DNA from: DASYHS01 sp035998295
GTDB taxonomy: Bacteria > Pseudomonadota > Alphaproteobacteria > Azospirillales > Azospirillaceae
Assembly: GCF_035998295.1 (NCBI RefSeq)
Contig: NZ_DASYHS010000224.1
Coordinates: 1-64,000 of the forward strand
Direction: 5' to 3'
Length of the DNA: 64,000 nt
Numbering within the stretch: the first letter of the stretch is position 1; every line of letters begins with the position of its first letter. Shown in pieces: positions 38,329-47,165 of this stretch. Under the pieces are notes generated by a model. That model worked only from the letters and a program-made list of their open reading frames with translations, made no database searches and was not told the DNA's origin. The translations under genes and the position numbers were made by a program.

Positions 38329-39299
38329 CGACGATGGCGCATATCCAGGGCAGCAAACCCGAAACCTTCGACTTCCGCAGCATCCGGTACGAGAAGACCG
38401 GCTGGAAGGCGACGATCACGATCAACCGTCCCCAGGCGCTGAACGCGATCGACCTCGTCGCCTTCCGCGAGATCTCGGAAGCGTTGCGCGATGCCGAGTG
38501 GGACGATCACGTCGCGGTCGTGGTCCTGACCGGCGAGGGCGACCGGGCGTTCTGCGCCGGCGCCGACCTGAAGGAGCACTATGAACTCTGCACGCGCCCG
38601 CGCGACTACTTCAAGTGGATCAGCGAGTTCATCGCGATGCAGACGCGCCTCGTCCGCCTCGGGAAACCGACGATCGCGCGCCTCAACGGGCTCGTGCTCG
38701 GCGCCGGCAACGAGCTGAACCTGGCATGCGACCTCTCGGTCGCCGCCGACGACGTCGTGATCCGTCAGGCGGGCACCGCGCGCGGCAGCGTCGCCGCGAT
38801 CGGCGTCACGCAATGGCTGCCACTGGTCGTCGGCGACCGGCGGGCTCGCGAAATCCTGCTTCTGTGCGAAGACATTCCTGCGCAGAAGGCGATGGACTGG
38901 GGCCTCATCAACGAGGTGGTCCCGCGCGCCGAACTCGATGCGGCGGTCGATCGGCTGGTGGACAAGCTGACCAACAAGTTCGCGGAATCCACCCGGTATA
39001 CGAAGACGCAGACGAACTTCTTCAAGGAACTCGTCTGGGGCATCACCGCCGCCCATGCCGGCGACTGGCTGGCCATACACAGCGGCTCCACCGAGACCTT
39101 CGAGGGCATGCGCGCCTTCCTGGAGAAGCGCCCCGTCGCCCACATGGAGTTCCGGGAGAAGGCGGCTGCCGACCGTTCGCCCGAATTCCCCTGGGGCGCC
39201 CCGACATCGAGCTGCACGAACTGCGGCAGCAAACAGCTTCCCGCCCACCACCGGTTCTGCGGTACCTGCGGCACGCCGCTGTCCGGGGATCCGTCCTGA
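38325..39299 (+). CDS. Crotonase-family protein fused to a C-terminal zinc ribbon
   Basis: 324 residues from a GTG at 38325 overlapping the previous stop; an ATG at 38334 is the alternative. Residues 1 to about 270 are an enoyl-CoA hydratase/isomerase fold (C-A-G-A-D-L-K at 77-83, oxyanion G-A-G-N-E-L with Glu130). The second hydratase Glu is missing: the segment aligned to Q-P-E-I reads Q-A-G-T (Gly150). The C-terminus adds a zinc ribbon with Cys297, Cys300, Cys312 and Cys315, giving about 60 residues more than usual. A simple hydratase reaction is doubtful; isomerase, dehalogenase or hydrolase chemistry is possible. The ribbon resembles those of DUF35-type acyl-CoA-binding proteins. Confidence 0.85.
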   Translation: MTTMAHIQGSKPETFDFRSIRYEKTGWKATITINRPQALNAIDLVAFREISEALRDAEWDDHVAVVVLTGEGDRAFCAGADLKEHYELCTRPRDYFKWISEFIAMQTRLVRLGKPTIARLNGLVLGAGNELNLACDLSVAADDVVIRQAGTARGSVAAIGVTQWLPLVVGDRRAREILLLCEDIPAQKAMDWGLINEVVPRAELDAAVDRLVDKLTNKFAESTRYTKTQTNFFKELVWGITAAHAGDWLAIHSGSTETFEGMRAFLEKRPVAHMEFREKAAADRSPEFPWGAPTSSCTNCGSKQLPAHHRFCGTCGTPLSGDPS

Positions 39300-39313
39300 C
39301 AGGGAGAGACAGC

Positions 39314-39946
39314 GTGATCCACGCCCAGGCCGACCACCACTCCCGAGGAGGTGCCGAAGCGCTCGACCATGCGGTCGGCGTCGCAGCGGAGGCCGGGTTG
39401 TCGAGCTTGCCCAGCGAAGCGTTCCACTTCGATCTCGCAAGCCGCAGCTTCCGGCTCGTCGAGGGCGAACGGCTGACCGCGTTCCTCGCCGCCCTGCGCC
39501 GGCAGCGCCGGCAGGCGGAAGCGGCACCCGACCCTCGGCACCTCCAGCGGCTCGCCGACGCCGCCATAGCCGCATTGCGCCGGGAAGCCGGCACCGATCT
39601 CGATCGCATGGCGACACTCGTCGTCGAGGGCGCGGGGGCCGGCCTGGACGAGGCATGGATCGACCGGGTGGCGGCGCTCCGGCCGATCGACTGGCGGCTG
39701 GCCGCCCTCTACGCCCGGGTCGTCGGTTGCGACGCCGTGGGAACGGCCGAAGGGCTGGGGGCGGCCCTCGGCCGGGAGACCGCCGCCTGGGCGCCGCCCG
39801 CGGAACTGGAGGCCAGCCTGAGGCGCCTGCAAAGGGCGGGCATCATCGAGGACGGAACCGATATCGCCCTCTCGGCCGACCCCTGGCTCCCGCCCCGCCG
39901 TCTCACCCGCGCCGGTGCCCGCATGCTGGTGCTCGCAGCCGCTTGA
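39314..39946 (+). CDS. Unknown protein of the acyl-CoA operon
   Basis: 210 residues from a GTG at 39314 with AGGGAGAG upstream. No signal peptide or membrane segment; Ala/Arg/Leu-rich and helical, with a possible winged-helix-like end (L-E-A-S-L-R-R-L-Q-R-A-G-I-I). No family recognised. It is the fifth gene of the operon, 14 bases after the crotonase fusion. Codon use matches its neighbours, so it is probably a real gene; function unknown. Confidence 0.6.
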   Translation: MIHAQADHHSRGGAEALDHAVGVAAEAGLSSLPSEAFHFDLASRSFRLVEGERLTAFLAALRRQRRQAEAAPDPRHLQRLADAAIAALRREAGTDLDRMATLVVEGAGAGLDEAWIDRVAALRPIDWRLAALYARVVGCDAVGTAEGLGAALGRETAAWAPPAELEASLRRLQRAGIIEDGTDIALSADPWLPPRRLTRAGARMLVLAAA

Positions 39947-40077
39947 AGCGGCCGCGGGGCCAGCGGACCCGCCACCGAATCATTCTCGAAACGGTTCCCT
40001 TCCGTTGCTGTTGACCCTCTCCGATAACCCGCCCCCCGGGCGGGTATCCTCCACGGCAACCCAAAGGGAGGTACGCA

Positions 40078-40725
40078 ATGCGTGCACTACTCGTACCGGC
40101 CATTGCTCTGACGATGTCCGTCTCTTCGGTGGCTCTTGCCCAGAGCCAGCAGGGTGGCACACAGCAGCCCCCGCAGAGCGGAAGCCAGCAGCAGGCACAG
40201 CAGAGCAGCGGCCAGCAGAGCACCAGCCAGCAGAGCGCAGGCCAGCAGAGCGCAGGCCAGCAGGCGCAGCAGAGCGGGAACCAGCAGGTTTCGACCCGGA
40301 GCTACGAAGAGGTCGAGACGTCCCTGAAGGAGGCCGGCTTCGAGGATGTCCGGACCCTCAACGCGGCGTACCTGGTCAGCGCGATGACCAAGGAAGGCGA
40401 GCAGGTCACCTTCGTCGTCGACCCGCCCGCCCCGGAAGCGGCCGGAGCCACGGCCGGAGCCACGACCGGCGCCGCGCCCGCGGACCAGACGGCGCTGAGG
40501 AACCAGCAGCAGATCCGCGATGACCTGACGCAGGCCGGCTTCACGAACGTCCAGATCCTGGATGCGGCCTATCTGGCGGCGGGAACCACCCGCAGCGGCG
40601 ATCAGATCACGATGATGATCGACCCGAGCATGAGCGGCGGGGCCACCGGCTCGACCGGTTCCAGCGGCAGCCAGCCGACGACCGGCCAGGGCGGTTCGGC
40701 CACGCAGAGCGGCCAGCCGCAGTAG
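40078..40725 (+). CDS. Secreted Gln-rich protein with duplicated domain
   Basis: 215 residues, ATG at 40078 after AAAGGGAGG. Signal peptide at 1-22 (ending A-L-A-Q), then a Gln/Ser-rich stretch of about 50 residues built from tandem copies of a G-Q-Q-S-A unit that is also a DNA repeat. Two similar modules of about 42 residues follow (starting near 74 and 142), each with L-x-x-A-G-F-x-[DN]-V and a [VM]-x-D-P ending, separated by an Ala/Gly/Thr linker; the C-terminus is low-complexity. The modules look like small periplasmic alpha-beta domains. Function unknown. A strong terminator follows. Confidence 0.7.
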   Translation: MRALLVPAIALTMSVSSVALAQSQQGGTQQPPQSGSQQQAQQSSGQQSTSQQSAGQQSAGQQAQQSGNQQVSTRSYEEVETSLKEAGFEDVRTLNAAYLVSAMTKEGEQVTFVVDPPAPEAAGATAGATTGAAPADQTALRNQQQIRDDLTQAGFTNVQILDAAYLAAGTTRSGDQITMMIDPSMSGGATGSTGSSGSQPTTGQGGSATQSGQPQ

Positions 40726-40737
40726 CCTGTGACGGAA

Positions 40738-40775
40738 GGCGCCGCCCGGGACACCCCGGGCGGCGCCGCCTTTTT
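40738..40775. terminator. Strong intrinsic terminator
   Basis: A perfect 13-bp GC-rich stem (40738-40750 with 40755-40767), four-base loop, then GCC and TTTTT at 40771-40775. It ends the Gln-rich protein gene and lies just after the stop of the convergent alcohol dehydrogenase gene. Confidence 0.9.
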
Positions 40776-40779
40776 GCAC

Positions 40780-41946
40780 CTATGTCTTCAGAACCACCTT
40801 CATGCACTCGTCCTGTTTTTTGGAGAAGAGCTGATAGCCCAGCGGCGCCTCGTCCAGGTTCAGGCGGTGCGTGACGATGAAGCTGGGATCGATCTCCCCC
40901 TTCTCGATCCGCTCCAGCAAGGGGCGAAGATAGTGATGTACGTGAGCCTGCCCGGCCTTGATCGTCAGCGACCGGTTCACCACCGAGCCCATGGGGAACT
41001 TGTCGACGAAGCCGCTGTAGACCCCGATCACGGAAACCGTACCGCCATTGCGGCAGGCCATGATCGCCTGGCGCAGCGCCATCGGCCGGTCCGTCTCCAG
41101 CATCATCGCCTGCTTGGCCCGGTCGTAGGCGGCGACGACCCCCAGCCCGTGAGCCTCCATGCCGACGGCATCGATGCACGCGTCGGGCCCCCGGCCGCCG
41201 GTCATCTCCTTCAGCGCTTCGTGGACGTCGGTATCCTCGTAGTCGATCGTCTCGGCGCCGCCCTGCTCGGCCATGCGGAGCCGGTAGGAAAACCGGTCGA
41301 TGGCGATCACCCGCTCGGCCCCGAGCAGGAAAGCGCTGCGGATCGCGAACTGGCCGACCGGGCCGCAGCCCCAGACCGCAACCGTGTCGCCGCGCTGGAT
41401 GTTGCAGTTCTCGGCGCCCATGTAGCCCGTGGGGAAGATGTCGGACAGGAACAGCGCCTGGTCGTCCGACATCCCGTCGGGCACCTTGATCGGTCCGACA
41501 TCGGCGTAGGGGACCCGCGCGTACTCGGCCTGCCCGCCGGCGTAGCCGCCGAGCAGGTGCGAATACCCATAGATGGCCGAGGGTGAATAACCCCACATCT
41601 TCTCGGCCATCCAGGCGTTCGGATTGGAGTTCTCGCACACCGAGTAGAGGTGGTGCTCGCAGGAGAAGCAGCTGCCGCAGGCTATCGGAAACGGCACTAC
41701 GACGCGGTCCCCGACCTTCAGGTTCCTGATCTCCTTGCCCACCTCGACGACCTCGCCCATGAATTCATGGCCGAGAATGTCCCCCTTCTGCATGGTCGGG
41801 ATAAAACCGTTGTAAAGGTGCAGGTCGGAACCGCAGATGGCGGTGGACGTGATCCGGACGATCGCGTCGCGCGGGTTCAGTATCGTCGGGTCCGGAACGT
41901 TCTCGACCCGCACGTCCGTCTTGCCCATCCAGCAAAGCGCTCTCAT
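40780..41946 (-). CDS. Zinc-dependent alcohol dehydrogenase
   Basis: 388 residues from the ATG at 41946 (AAGGAG upstream). MDR-type zinc enzyme of the glutathione-independent formaldehyde dehydrogenase/threonine dehydrogenase-like group: catalytic zinc C-G-S-D and G-H-E-F-M-G-E-V-V-E, structural-zinc region C-G-S-C-F-S-C-E-H-H-L-Y-S-V-C, and the NAD site G-C-G-P-V-G-Q-F-A. It oxidises small alcohols or aldehyde adducts; the exact substrate is not clear. It stands alone, with a terminator at its 3' end and a long leader. Confidence 0.9.
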   Translation of the reverse strand: MRALCWMGKTDVRVENVPDPTILNPRDAIVRITSTAICGSDLHLYNGFIPTMQKGDILGHEFMGEVVEVGKEIRNLKVGDRVVVPFPIACGSCFSCEHHLYSVCENSNPNAWMAEKMWGYSPSAIYGYSHLLGGYAGGQAEYARVPYADVGPIKVPDGMSDDQALFLSDIFPTGYMGAENCNIQRGDTVAVWGCGPVGQFAIRSAFLLGAERVIAIDRFSYRLRMAEQGGAETIDYEDTDVHEALKEMTGGRGPDACIDAVGMEAHGLGVVAAYDRAKQAMMLETDRPMALRQAIMACRNGGTVSVIGVYSGFVDKFPMGSVVNRSLTIKAGQAHVHHYLRPLLERIEKGEIDPSFIVTHRLNLDEAPLGYQLFSKKQDECMKVVLKT

Positions 41947-42471
41947 CGCCGTCTCCTTGGGAAGGTCTCGAGGTGATCCACCGGCCCCGCAGGGACATGG
42001 GCCGGTGAATGCGGCCACGCGCAGCCGATGCCGCGGGTACTGCGCGCGGAAAGGTTTCCCGACAACAGGCGTCGTCGCCCGATCTTCCCCTCGTGCCCGA
42101 TATACCCTCCGCCGGCCGGCCGACACCCGGCAGGAGGGATGGAGGATCATCCGGACAGGGGCCGGCTCATTCGTCCGGAAGAGCAGCGGCGACAGGACGG
42201 TTCCGCCCATGGGGCGCCCAACCGAGCGCCATGCCCGCGGCGCCGAGCAGGATCGCCCCGGCTCCCAGGCGCCCGCCCCGCTCGGTGGCGCCGACAGCGA
42301 ACCGAGCGGTGCGGGCATCACGATGCCGACGCAGCCCCGAAGACGCATCGCCGGAAAACGACATTCGCCGCCTGCTGGCCCGACAGGACGACGAACCAGC
42401 CGATCATCCCCAGTATCGGCATGGCCGCGGGGAGCCGGCCGCGGACGGCCGGCTCCCGGCTTCCGTTCCGG
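41947..42471. other. Intergenic region with possible small-gene remnant
   Basis: 525 GC-rich bases between two minus-strand genes. A short minus-strand frame 42318-42422 (34 codons, one hydrophobic stretch M-P-I-L-G-M-I-G-W-F-V-V-L) and an overlapping frame 42167-42364 with a second hydrophobic stretch could be the two halves of a frameshifted small membrane protein. The evidence is weak. Direct repeats and GC-rich dyads are present, and nothing else is recognised. Confidence 0.35.
42431..42456 (-). terminator. Hairpin after ilvD
   Basis: Perfect 11-bp stem (42431-42441 with 42446-42456) and four-base loop about 15 bases after the ilvD stop on the minus strand. No T-tract. Confidence 0.5.
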
Positions 42472-44325
42472 TCAGCGGCGGCGGAGCTGCTCCACGTCAC
42501 GCACCGCGCCGCGGGCGGCGCTGGTGGTCAGGGCGGCATAGGCCTGCAGCGCCACCGAGACGGGACGGTCGCGGTCGGCCGGACGCCATGCCATTTCGCC
42601 TCTGGCCTGCATCCGCTCGCGCCGGCGCGCGATCTCCGCATCGTCCAGAACGACCCGGATGGAACGGTTCGGGATGTCGATCTCGATGATGTCGCCGTCC
42701 TCGACCAGGCCGATCAGGCCACCCTCGCCCGCCTCGGGGGAAATATGGCCGATGGAGAGCCCGGCGCTGCCGCCGGAGAAGCGGCCATCGGTGATCAGGG
42801 CGCAGCTCTCCTTGAAGCCGCGCGTCTTCAGGTAGCTGGTCGGGTACAGCATCTCCTGCATGCCCGGCCCGCCCCGCGGCCCTTCGTAGCGGATCACTAC
42901 GGCGTCCCCGTGCTTGACCCGGCCGTCCAGGATGCCCGCGCACCCCTCATCCTGGCTTTCGAACACGCGCGCCGGTCCCCGGAAGGTCAGCAGGTTCGTG
43001 GCGACGCCCGCGGTCTTAACGATGCAGCCGTCCTCGGCCAGGTTGCCGTAGAGAACGGCGAGGCCGCCGTCCCGACTGAAGGCGTTCTCGACGTTGCGGA
43101 TCGCCCCCTTGGAACGATCGAGATCGAGCTCCGCGTACCGCTTCTCCTGGCTGAAGGCCTGGGTGGTGCGCACGCCGCCCGGTGCCGCGCAATAGAAGCG
43201 ACGCACATCCGGGTCGTCCGTCCGCAGCACGTCCAGCCGATCGATCGCCTCGCCGAGGGTCGGGGCATGGACGGTGCCTACGTGCCGGTGGATCAGCCCG
43301 GCCCGGTCCAGCTCGCCCAGGATGCCGTAGATCCCGCCGGCGCGATGCACGTCCTCCATGTAGACGTCGCCGGTGGCGGGCGCCACCTTGCACAGGTGGG
43401 GTACGCGCCGGGACAGGCGATCGATGTCCTTCATCGTGAAGGGCACCTTGCCTTCATGGGCGGCAGCCAGCAGGTGCAAGATCGTGTTGGTGGAACCGCC
43501 CATCGAGATGTCGAGCGTCATCGCGTTCTCGAAGCCGTCGAAATTCGCGATGCTGCGCGGCAGGACCGAGGCATCGTCCTGCTCGTAATGGCGCTTGGTG
43601 ATCTCGACGATGCGTCGACCGGCGCCGAGGAACAGCTCCCTGCGGTCGGCATGCGTCGCCAGTACCGTGCCGTTGCCGGGAAGGCCGAGGCCGAGCGCCT
43701 CGACGAGGCAGTTCATGGAGTTCGCGGTGAACATGCCCGAGCAGGAGCCGCAGGTCGGGCAGGCCGAGCGCTCGATCTCCAGAAGTTCCTCGTCCGAGAC
43801 CTTCGGGTCCGGGCCGGCGATCATCGGATCGACGAGATCCAGGCCGCGGATCTTGCCGTCCTTGATAATCCGTCCGGCCTCCATCGGCCCGCCCGAAACG
43901 AAGATGGTCGGAATGTTCAGGCGCAGGGCCGCCATTAGCATGCCCGGCGTGATCTTGTCGCAGTTGGAGATGCAGACCAGGGCGTCCGCGCAATGCGCAT
44001 TCACCATGTACTCGACGGCATCGGCGATCACTTCGCGCGAGGGCAGGCTGTACAGCATGCCGCTGTGGCCCATGGCAATGCCGTCGTCGACTGCGATCGT
44101 ATTGAATTCCTTCGCCACGCCTCCGGATTTCTCGATCTCCCGGGCGACGAGCTGGCCCAGATCCTTCAGGTGCACGTGCCCGGGCACGAACTGCGTGAAC
44201 GAGTTGGCGACCGCGATGATCGGCTTGCCGAAGTCCGCGTCCGTCATTCCGGTCGCGCGCCACAAGCCGCGGGCACCGGCCATGTTGCGGCCATGGGTCG
44301 TCGTTCGGGAACGATAGGCGGGCAT
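42472..44325 (-). CDS. ilvD: Dihydroxy-acid dehydratase
   Basis: 617 residues, full length. Iron-sulfur ligands and motifs are intact: C-I-S-N-C-D-K-I-T-P-G-M near residue 122 and C-P-T-C-G-S-C-S-G-M-F-T-A-N-S-M near 195, plus G-G-S-T-N-T-I-L-H-L near 290 and G-R-F-S-G-G-S near 520. It converts 2,3-dihydroxy-3-methylbutanoate and -pentanoate to the 2-oxoacids of Val/Leu and Ile. It is transcribed alone. It may be a housekeeping or second copy; its product, 2-oxoisovalerate, is the substrate of the synthase at 9667. Confidence 0.95.
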   Translation of the reverse strand: MPAYRSRTTTHGRNMAGARGLWRATGMTDADFGKPIIAVANSFTQFVPGHVHLKDLGQLVAREIEKSGGVAKEFNTIAVDDGIAMGHSGMLYSLPSREVIADAVEYMVNAHCADALVCISNCDKITPGMLMAALRLNIPTIFVSGGPMEAGRIIKDGKIRGLDLVDPMIAGPDPKVSDEELLEIERSACPTCGSCSGMFTANSMNCLVEALGLGLPGNGTVLATHADRRELFLGAGRRIVEITKRHYEQDDASVLPRSIANFDGFENAMTLDISMGGSTNTILHLLAAAHEGKVPFTMKDIDRLSRRVPHLCKVAPATGDVYMEDVHRAGGIYGILGELDRAGLIHRHVGTVHAPTLGEAIDRLDVLRTDDPDVRRFYCAAPGGVRTTQAFSQEKRYAELDLDRSKGAIRNVENAFSRDGGLAVLYGNLAEDGCIVKTAGVATNLLTFRGPARVFESQDEGCAGILDGRVKHGDAVVIRYEGPRGGPGMQEMLYPTSYLKTRGFKESCALITDGRFSGGSAGLSIGHISPEAGEGGLIGLVEDGDIIEIDIPNRSIRVVLDDAEIARRRERMQARGEMAWRPADRDRPVSVALQAYAALTTSAARGAVRDVEQLRRR

Positions 44326-44419
44326 GCTTCCTCTCCTCTTACGAGTCCTAGGCCAACCACGTCTTCATCGAGCAAGTCCTAGGTCAATCCGGCACAGGGC
44401 ACAAGGTCTGGTTGTCGCA

Positions 44420-45511
44420 TCACCGGGCCGCCGCGCGGCGGTGTTTTCCGGCATTCGCCACCTCGTCCAGAAAGGCGCCAACGTAGCCGTCGATCATCGC
44501 CGCCGTCAATTCGGGCCCTTCGAAGAACGAGGATTCGAAGTCCTGTCGCCCACTCATATAGGGATGAAAACGCGAAAGCTGTGCATCCAACCGGCGCTCG
44601 GCCGACGTGGCATCGGCCGGCAGATCGGTGACGGGGATCGGGACGGGAGCCCCGGTCCGCCGCACGAAGGCGTGCCGGACCGCCCCGAGGCTGGTCGGGT
44701 GGGGGGTGGTGAGATGAACGACCGCTCCGGCACGATCCAGGCGCTGCGTGGAGATCATGGCCTCGACCAGCCAGTCGATCGGCACCAGGTTGAGCGTCGC
44801 TTCGGGATCGTAACGGACGCGCAACGGGCGCTCCGCGCCGCGGACGCCCCGGCGCAGCATCTCCAGCACCCCGTAGAGGCCGAACCGCGCGCCACCCGTC
44901 GCGAAGGTCGTGCTCGGCCCGATCACGATGCTCGGCCGGAGGATGTGGAAGTCGATACCCCGCCGGGTACAAGTCTCGGCGACGAGTTGTTCGCACAGGC
45001 ATTTCGAACGCTCGTAGGCATTCCGGAAGCGCCGCCCGGGATCGTGCAGCGCCTCGGGTGCCGGGCCGTCCACCAGACCCGCGGCATAGGCCGTGGAGAC
45101 GTAGACCACCCTCGCGGCGCCGAGATGCGCCGCAAGGTCGAGGACGGTCCGCGTACCTTCGACGTTCTCGGCCACCAGTTCCTCGTCCGCCGGGTCGGTG
45201 AAGCTGACATTCGCCGCGGCGTGCCAGATCTCCCCCACGCCCCGTCGTTCCAGCGCGGCCAGCGCTTCCGGGCCGAGGCCGAGCATCGGGCGCATCACGT
45301 CCCCGGCGAAGGCGAGCGGGCGGCGCATCGGTCCGGACGCATCCCCGTCGGCCGCCGCGGCGGAGGCCAGCTGGCCGGCCAGGCGCGCGGCGGCGGCTTC
45401 ATCACTCGCTGCACGAACCACCGCTGCGACCTCGCGGTCGCCGCGTTCCACCGAGAGCCGGTGGAACAGGCGGCTGCCGACGAAGCCCGTCGCTCCCGTG
45501 ACGATGATCAT
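44420..45511 (-). CDS. NAD(P)-binding SDR, thioester-reductase-like
   Basis: 363 residues, ATG at 45511. Extended SDR: V-T-G-A-T-G-F-V-G-S at residue 4, catalytic Tyr/Lys in N-A-Y-E-R-S-K-C near 165, I-W-H-A-A-A-N-V-S-F near 94 and R-P-S-I-V-I-G near 190. These match the NAD-binding-4 group that includes thioester reductase domains and fatty acyl-CoA reductases, which release thioesters as aldehydes or alcohols. It stands alone between ilvD and the TRAP operon. No carrier protein is adjacent, so a free acyl-CoA or a sugar derivative is also possible. Confidence 0.78.
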   Translation of the reverse strand: MIIVTGATGFVGSRLFHRLSVERGDREVAAVVRAASDEAAAARLAGQLASAAAADGDASGPMRRPLAFAGDVMRPMLGLGPEALAALERRGVGEIWHAAANVSFTDPADEELVAENVEGTRTVLDLAAHLGAARVVYVSTAYAAGLVDGPAPEALHDPGRRFRNAYERSKCLCEQLVAETCTRRGIDFHILRPSIVIGPSTTFATGGARFGLYGVLEMLRRGVRGAERPLRVRYDPEATLNLVPIDWLVEAMISTQRLDRAGAVVHLTTPHPTSLGAVRHAFVRRTGAPVPIPVTDLPADATSAERRLDAQLSRFHPYMSGRQDFESSFFEGPELTAAMIDGYVGAFLDEVANAGKHRRAAAR

Positions 45512-46069
45512 CGATGCTCCCGGACATTACGTTCCGAGAATAGTTCATTCTTATTGTTCAAAGAACGCAATTTATCTCGCAGCTCAAAGGACCGGAATGT
45601 CGCTTCCACGCCGCAGGGTTCATGGAATCGTACCCGGACCCGCGGGACCGGCCGGTTCGATCGTCTCGAATGTAACGAACGTTTGAGAGAGTTTTGCGAA
45701 CGTTGCTTGACGAGCCAGCCGCGAATGCCGAGACTAGCGCAAACGCCCGGAAACGTGGCATTCAGAGTGTCACGACCTGCCGCGTACGCAGGTTGCAACG
45801 ATAAACGGGCGAAAGCTGCATCGGGGGGGACATGACCGGACCGCCGGTTCCGGCAACCATAGGGTTGGGATGGACGAAGGGAAACGGCCGCGACCGCTTT
45901 CCGGCATGTCATCGCGCCCGCATCCAGCCATGAACATTCCGAGCAGCTCAAGACCGCCGAACGTTGCGGCCCGCCGGGAGCAGTGCCTTTTTCACGGCCA
46001 CCGCCCATGCCTTCGGCCCGGCGCATCATCCGTTCCGAACTGCCCATTTCGAGTTAAAGGGAGGAAATC
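45512..46069. other. Intergenic region before the TRAP operon
   Basis: 558 bases without a convincing gene. The first about 100 bases are AT-richer and include TGTTCAAAGAACG (a small GTTC-AAA-GAAC dyad at 45556-45566), probably the promoter of the SDR gene. The right end has the ribosome site AAAGGGAGG of dctP. Short frames on both strands have no family resemblance. Confidence 0.45.
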
Positions 46070-47044
46070 TTGTTTCTCAAGAAAGTCGCACTCGCCGGCG
46101 TGATCGGCCTCGGCCTCGCCACCACCTCGGCCATGGCCGAAGAACTGAAAGTGGGCTATTCGCTGCCCGCCACTTCGCATTACGGCGCCGCGGCGACCGC
46201 GTTCGGCGAGGAGCTGGAGCGTCTGTCGAACGGCAAGTGGACCATCCGGCAGTTTCCGGCGAACGCGCTCGGCGGTGAGCGCGAGATGGTCGAAGGCGCG
46301 CAGATCGGTACCGTCGACGTCGTGATGACCTCGACCGGCCCGGTCGGCAACTTCGTTCCCGAGACGCTGATCACGGACATTCCCTTCCTGTTCCGGGACT
46401 ACGCCCATGCCCATGCGGTGCTCGACGGCCCGATCGGGCGCGCCATCCTGGACGAGTTCCCGAAGCACGGCCTGATCGCCCTGGCCTGGGCGGAGAACGG
46501 GTTCCGCAATCTCACCAATGATCTGCGCCCCGTTCGCACGCCGGAAGATGCCGCCGGCCTCAAGGTCCGCACCATGGAAAACCCGGTGCACATGACGGCC
46601 TTCCGCACGCTGGGCGTGCTGCCGACCCCGATGGCCTTCCCCGAGCTGTTCACCGCCCTCCAGCAGGGCACGGTGGACGGCCAGGAGAACCCGATCGGCG
46701 TGATCCTGTCGGCGAAGTTCGACCAGGTGCAGAAGTACCTGTCCCTGACCCAGCACGTCTATTCGCCCGCCCTCGTGATCCTGTCGCCCGCGGTCTGGAA
46801 CGGCCTCAGCGACGAGGAGAAGGACTGGTTCAAGCAGGCCGGCAAGGCAGCCGCCCAGGCGATGCGCAAGAAGGCTTACGACGACGCGCAGAACGGCATC
46901 GCCGAGTTGCAGAGCCGCGGCATGGAGATCGTCACCGACGTCGACCGTGCGGCGTTCGAAGCGGCCCTGGCGCCGGCGTTCGCGGAGTATGCGAAGACCT
47001 TCGATCCGGCCAAGATCGAGGAAATCCGCAACTACCGGCCCTGA
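46070..47044 (+). CDS. dctP: TRAP transporter substrate-binding protein
   Basis: 324 residues from a TTG at 46070 (AGGGAGG seven bases upstream; no other start fits the signal peptide). Signal peptide at 1-22, then a DctP-family solute-binding protein: V-G-Y-S-L-P-A-T-S-H-Y-G, G-G-E-R-E-M-V-E-G-A-Q-I-G, W-A-E-N-G-F-R-N and V-D-G-Q-E-N-P. The Arg in K-V-R-T-M-E-N-P is the usual carboxylate-binding residue, so the ligand is an organic acid. First gene of the dctPQM set; a hairpin follows before the membrane genes. Confidence 0.93.
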   Translation: MFLKKVALAGVIGLGLATTSAMAEELKVGYSLPATSHYGAAATAFGEELERLSNGKWTIRQFPANALGGEREMVEGAQIGTVDVVMTSTGPVGNFVPETLITDIPFLFRDYAHAHAVLDGPIGRAILDEFPKHGLIALAWAENGFRNLTNDLRPVRTPEDAAGLKVRTMENPVHMTAFRTLGVLPTPMAFPELFTALQQGTVDGQENPIGVILSAKFDQVQKYLSLTQHVYSPALVILSPAVWNGLSDEEKDWFKQAGKAAAQAMRKKAYDDAQNGIAELQSRGMEIVTDVDRAAFEAALAPAFAEYAKTFDPAKIEEIRNYRP

Positions 47045-47098
47045 AGCCGGTCCGGCGCGCAGCCCGAGGGGCAGGCGCGCCGGCATCCGCCGGTATCC

Positions 47099-47131
47099 GC
47101 GCCGGTCCATTCCTGGACCGGCGCGTCTTTT
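47099..47131 (+). terminator. Intrinsic terminator/attenuator between dctP and dctQ
   Basis: 10-bp stem (47099-47108 with 47115-47124), six-base loop, then GTC and TTTT. It probably reduces read-through so that the binding protein is made in excess over the membrane subunits. Confidence 0.7.
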
Positions 47132-47165
47132 CGCCCGCACACCCGAATTTCCGGAGGACCGAGGC

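Noticed and set aside
42167..42422. Two short minus-strand hydrophobic frames as real genes
   Set aside because: No ribosome sites and each too short; at most a frameshifted remnant, so recorded only in the intergenic entry.
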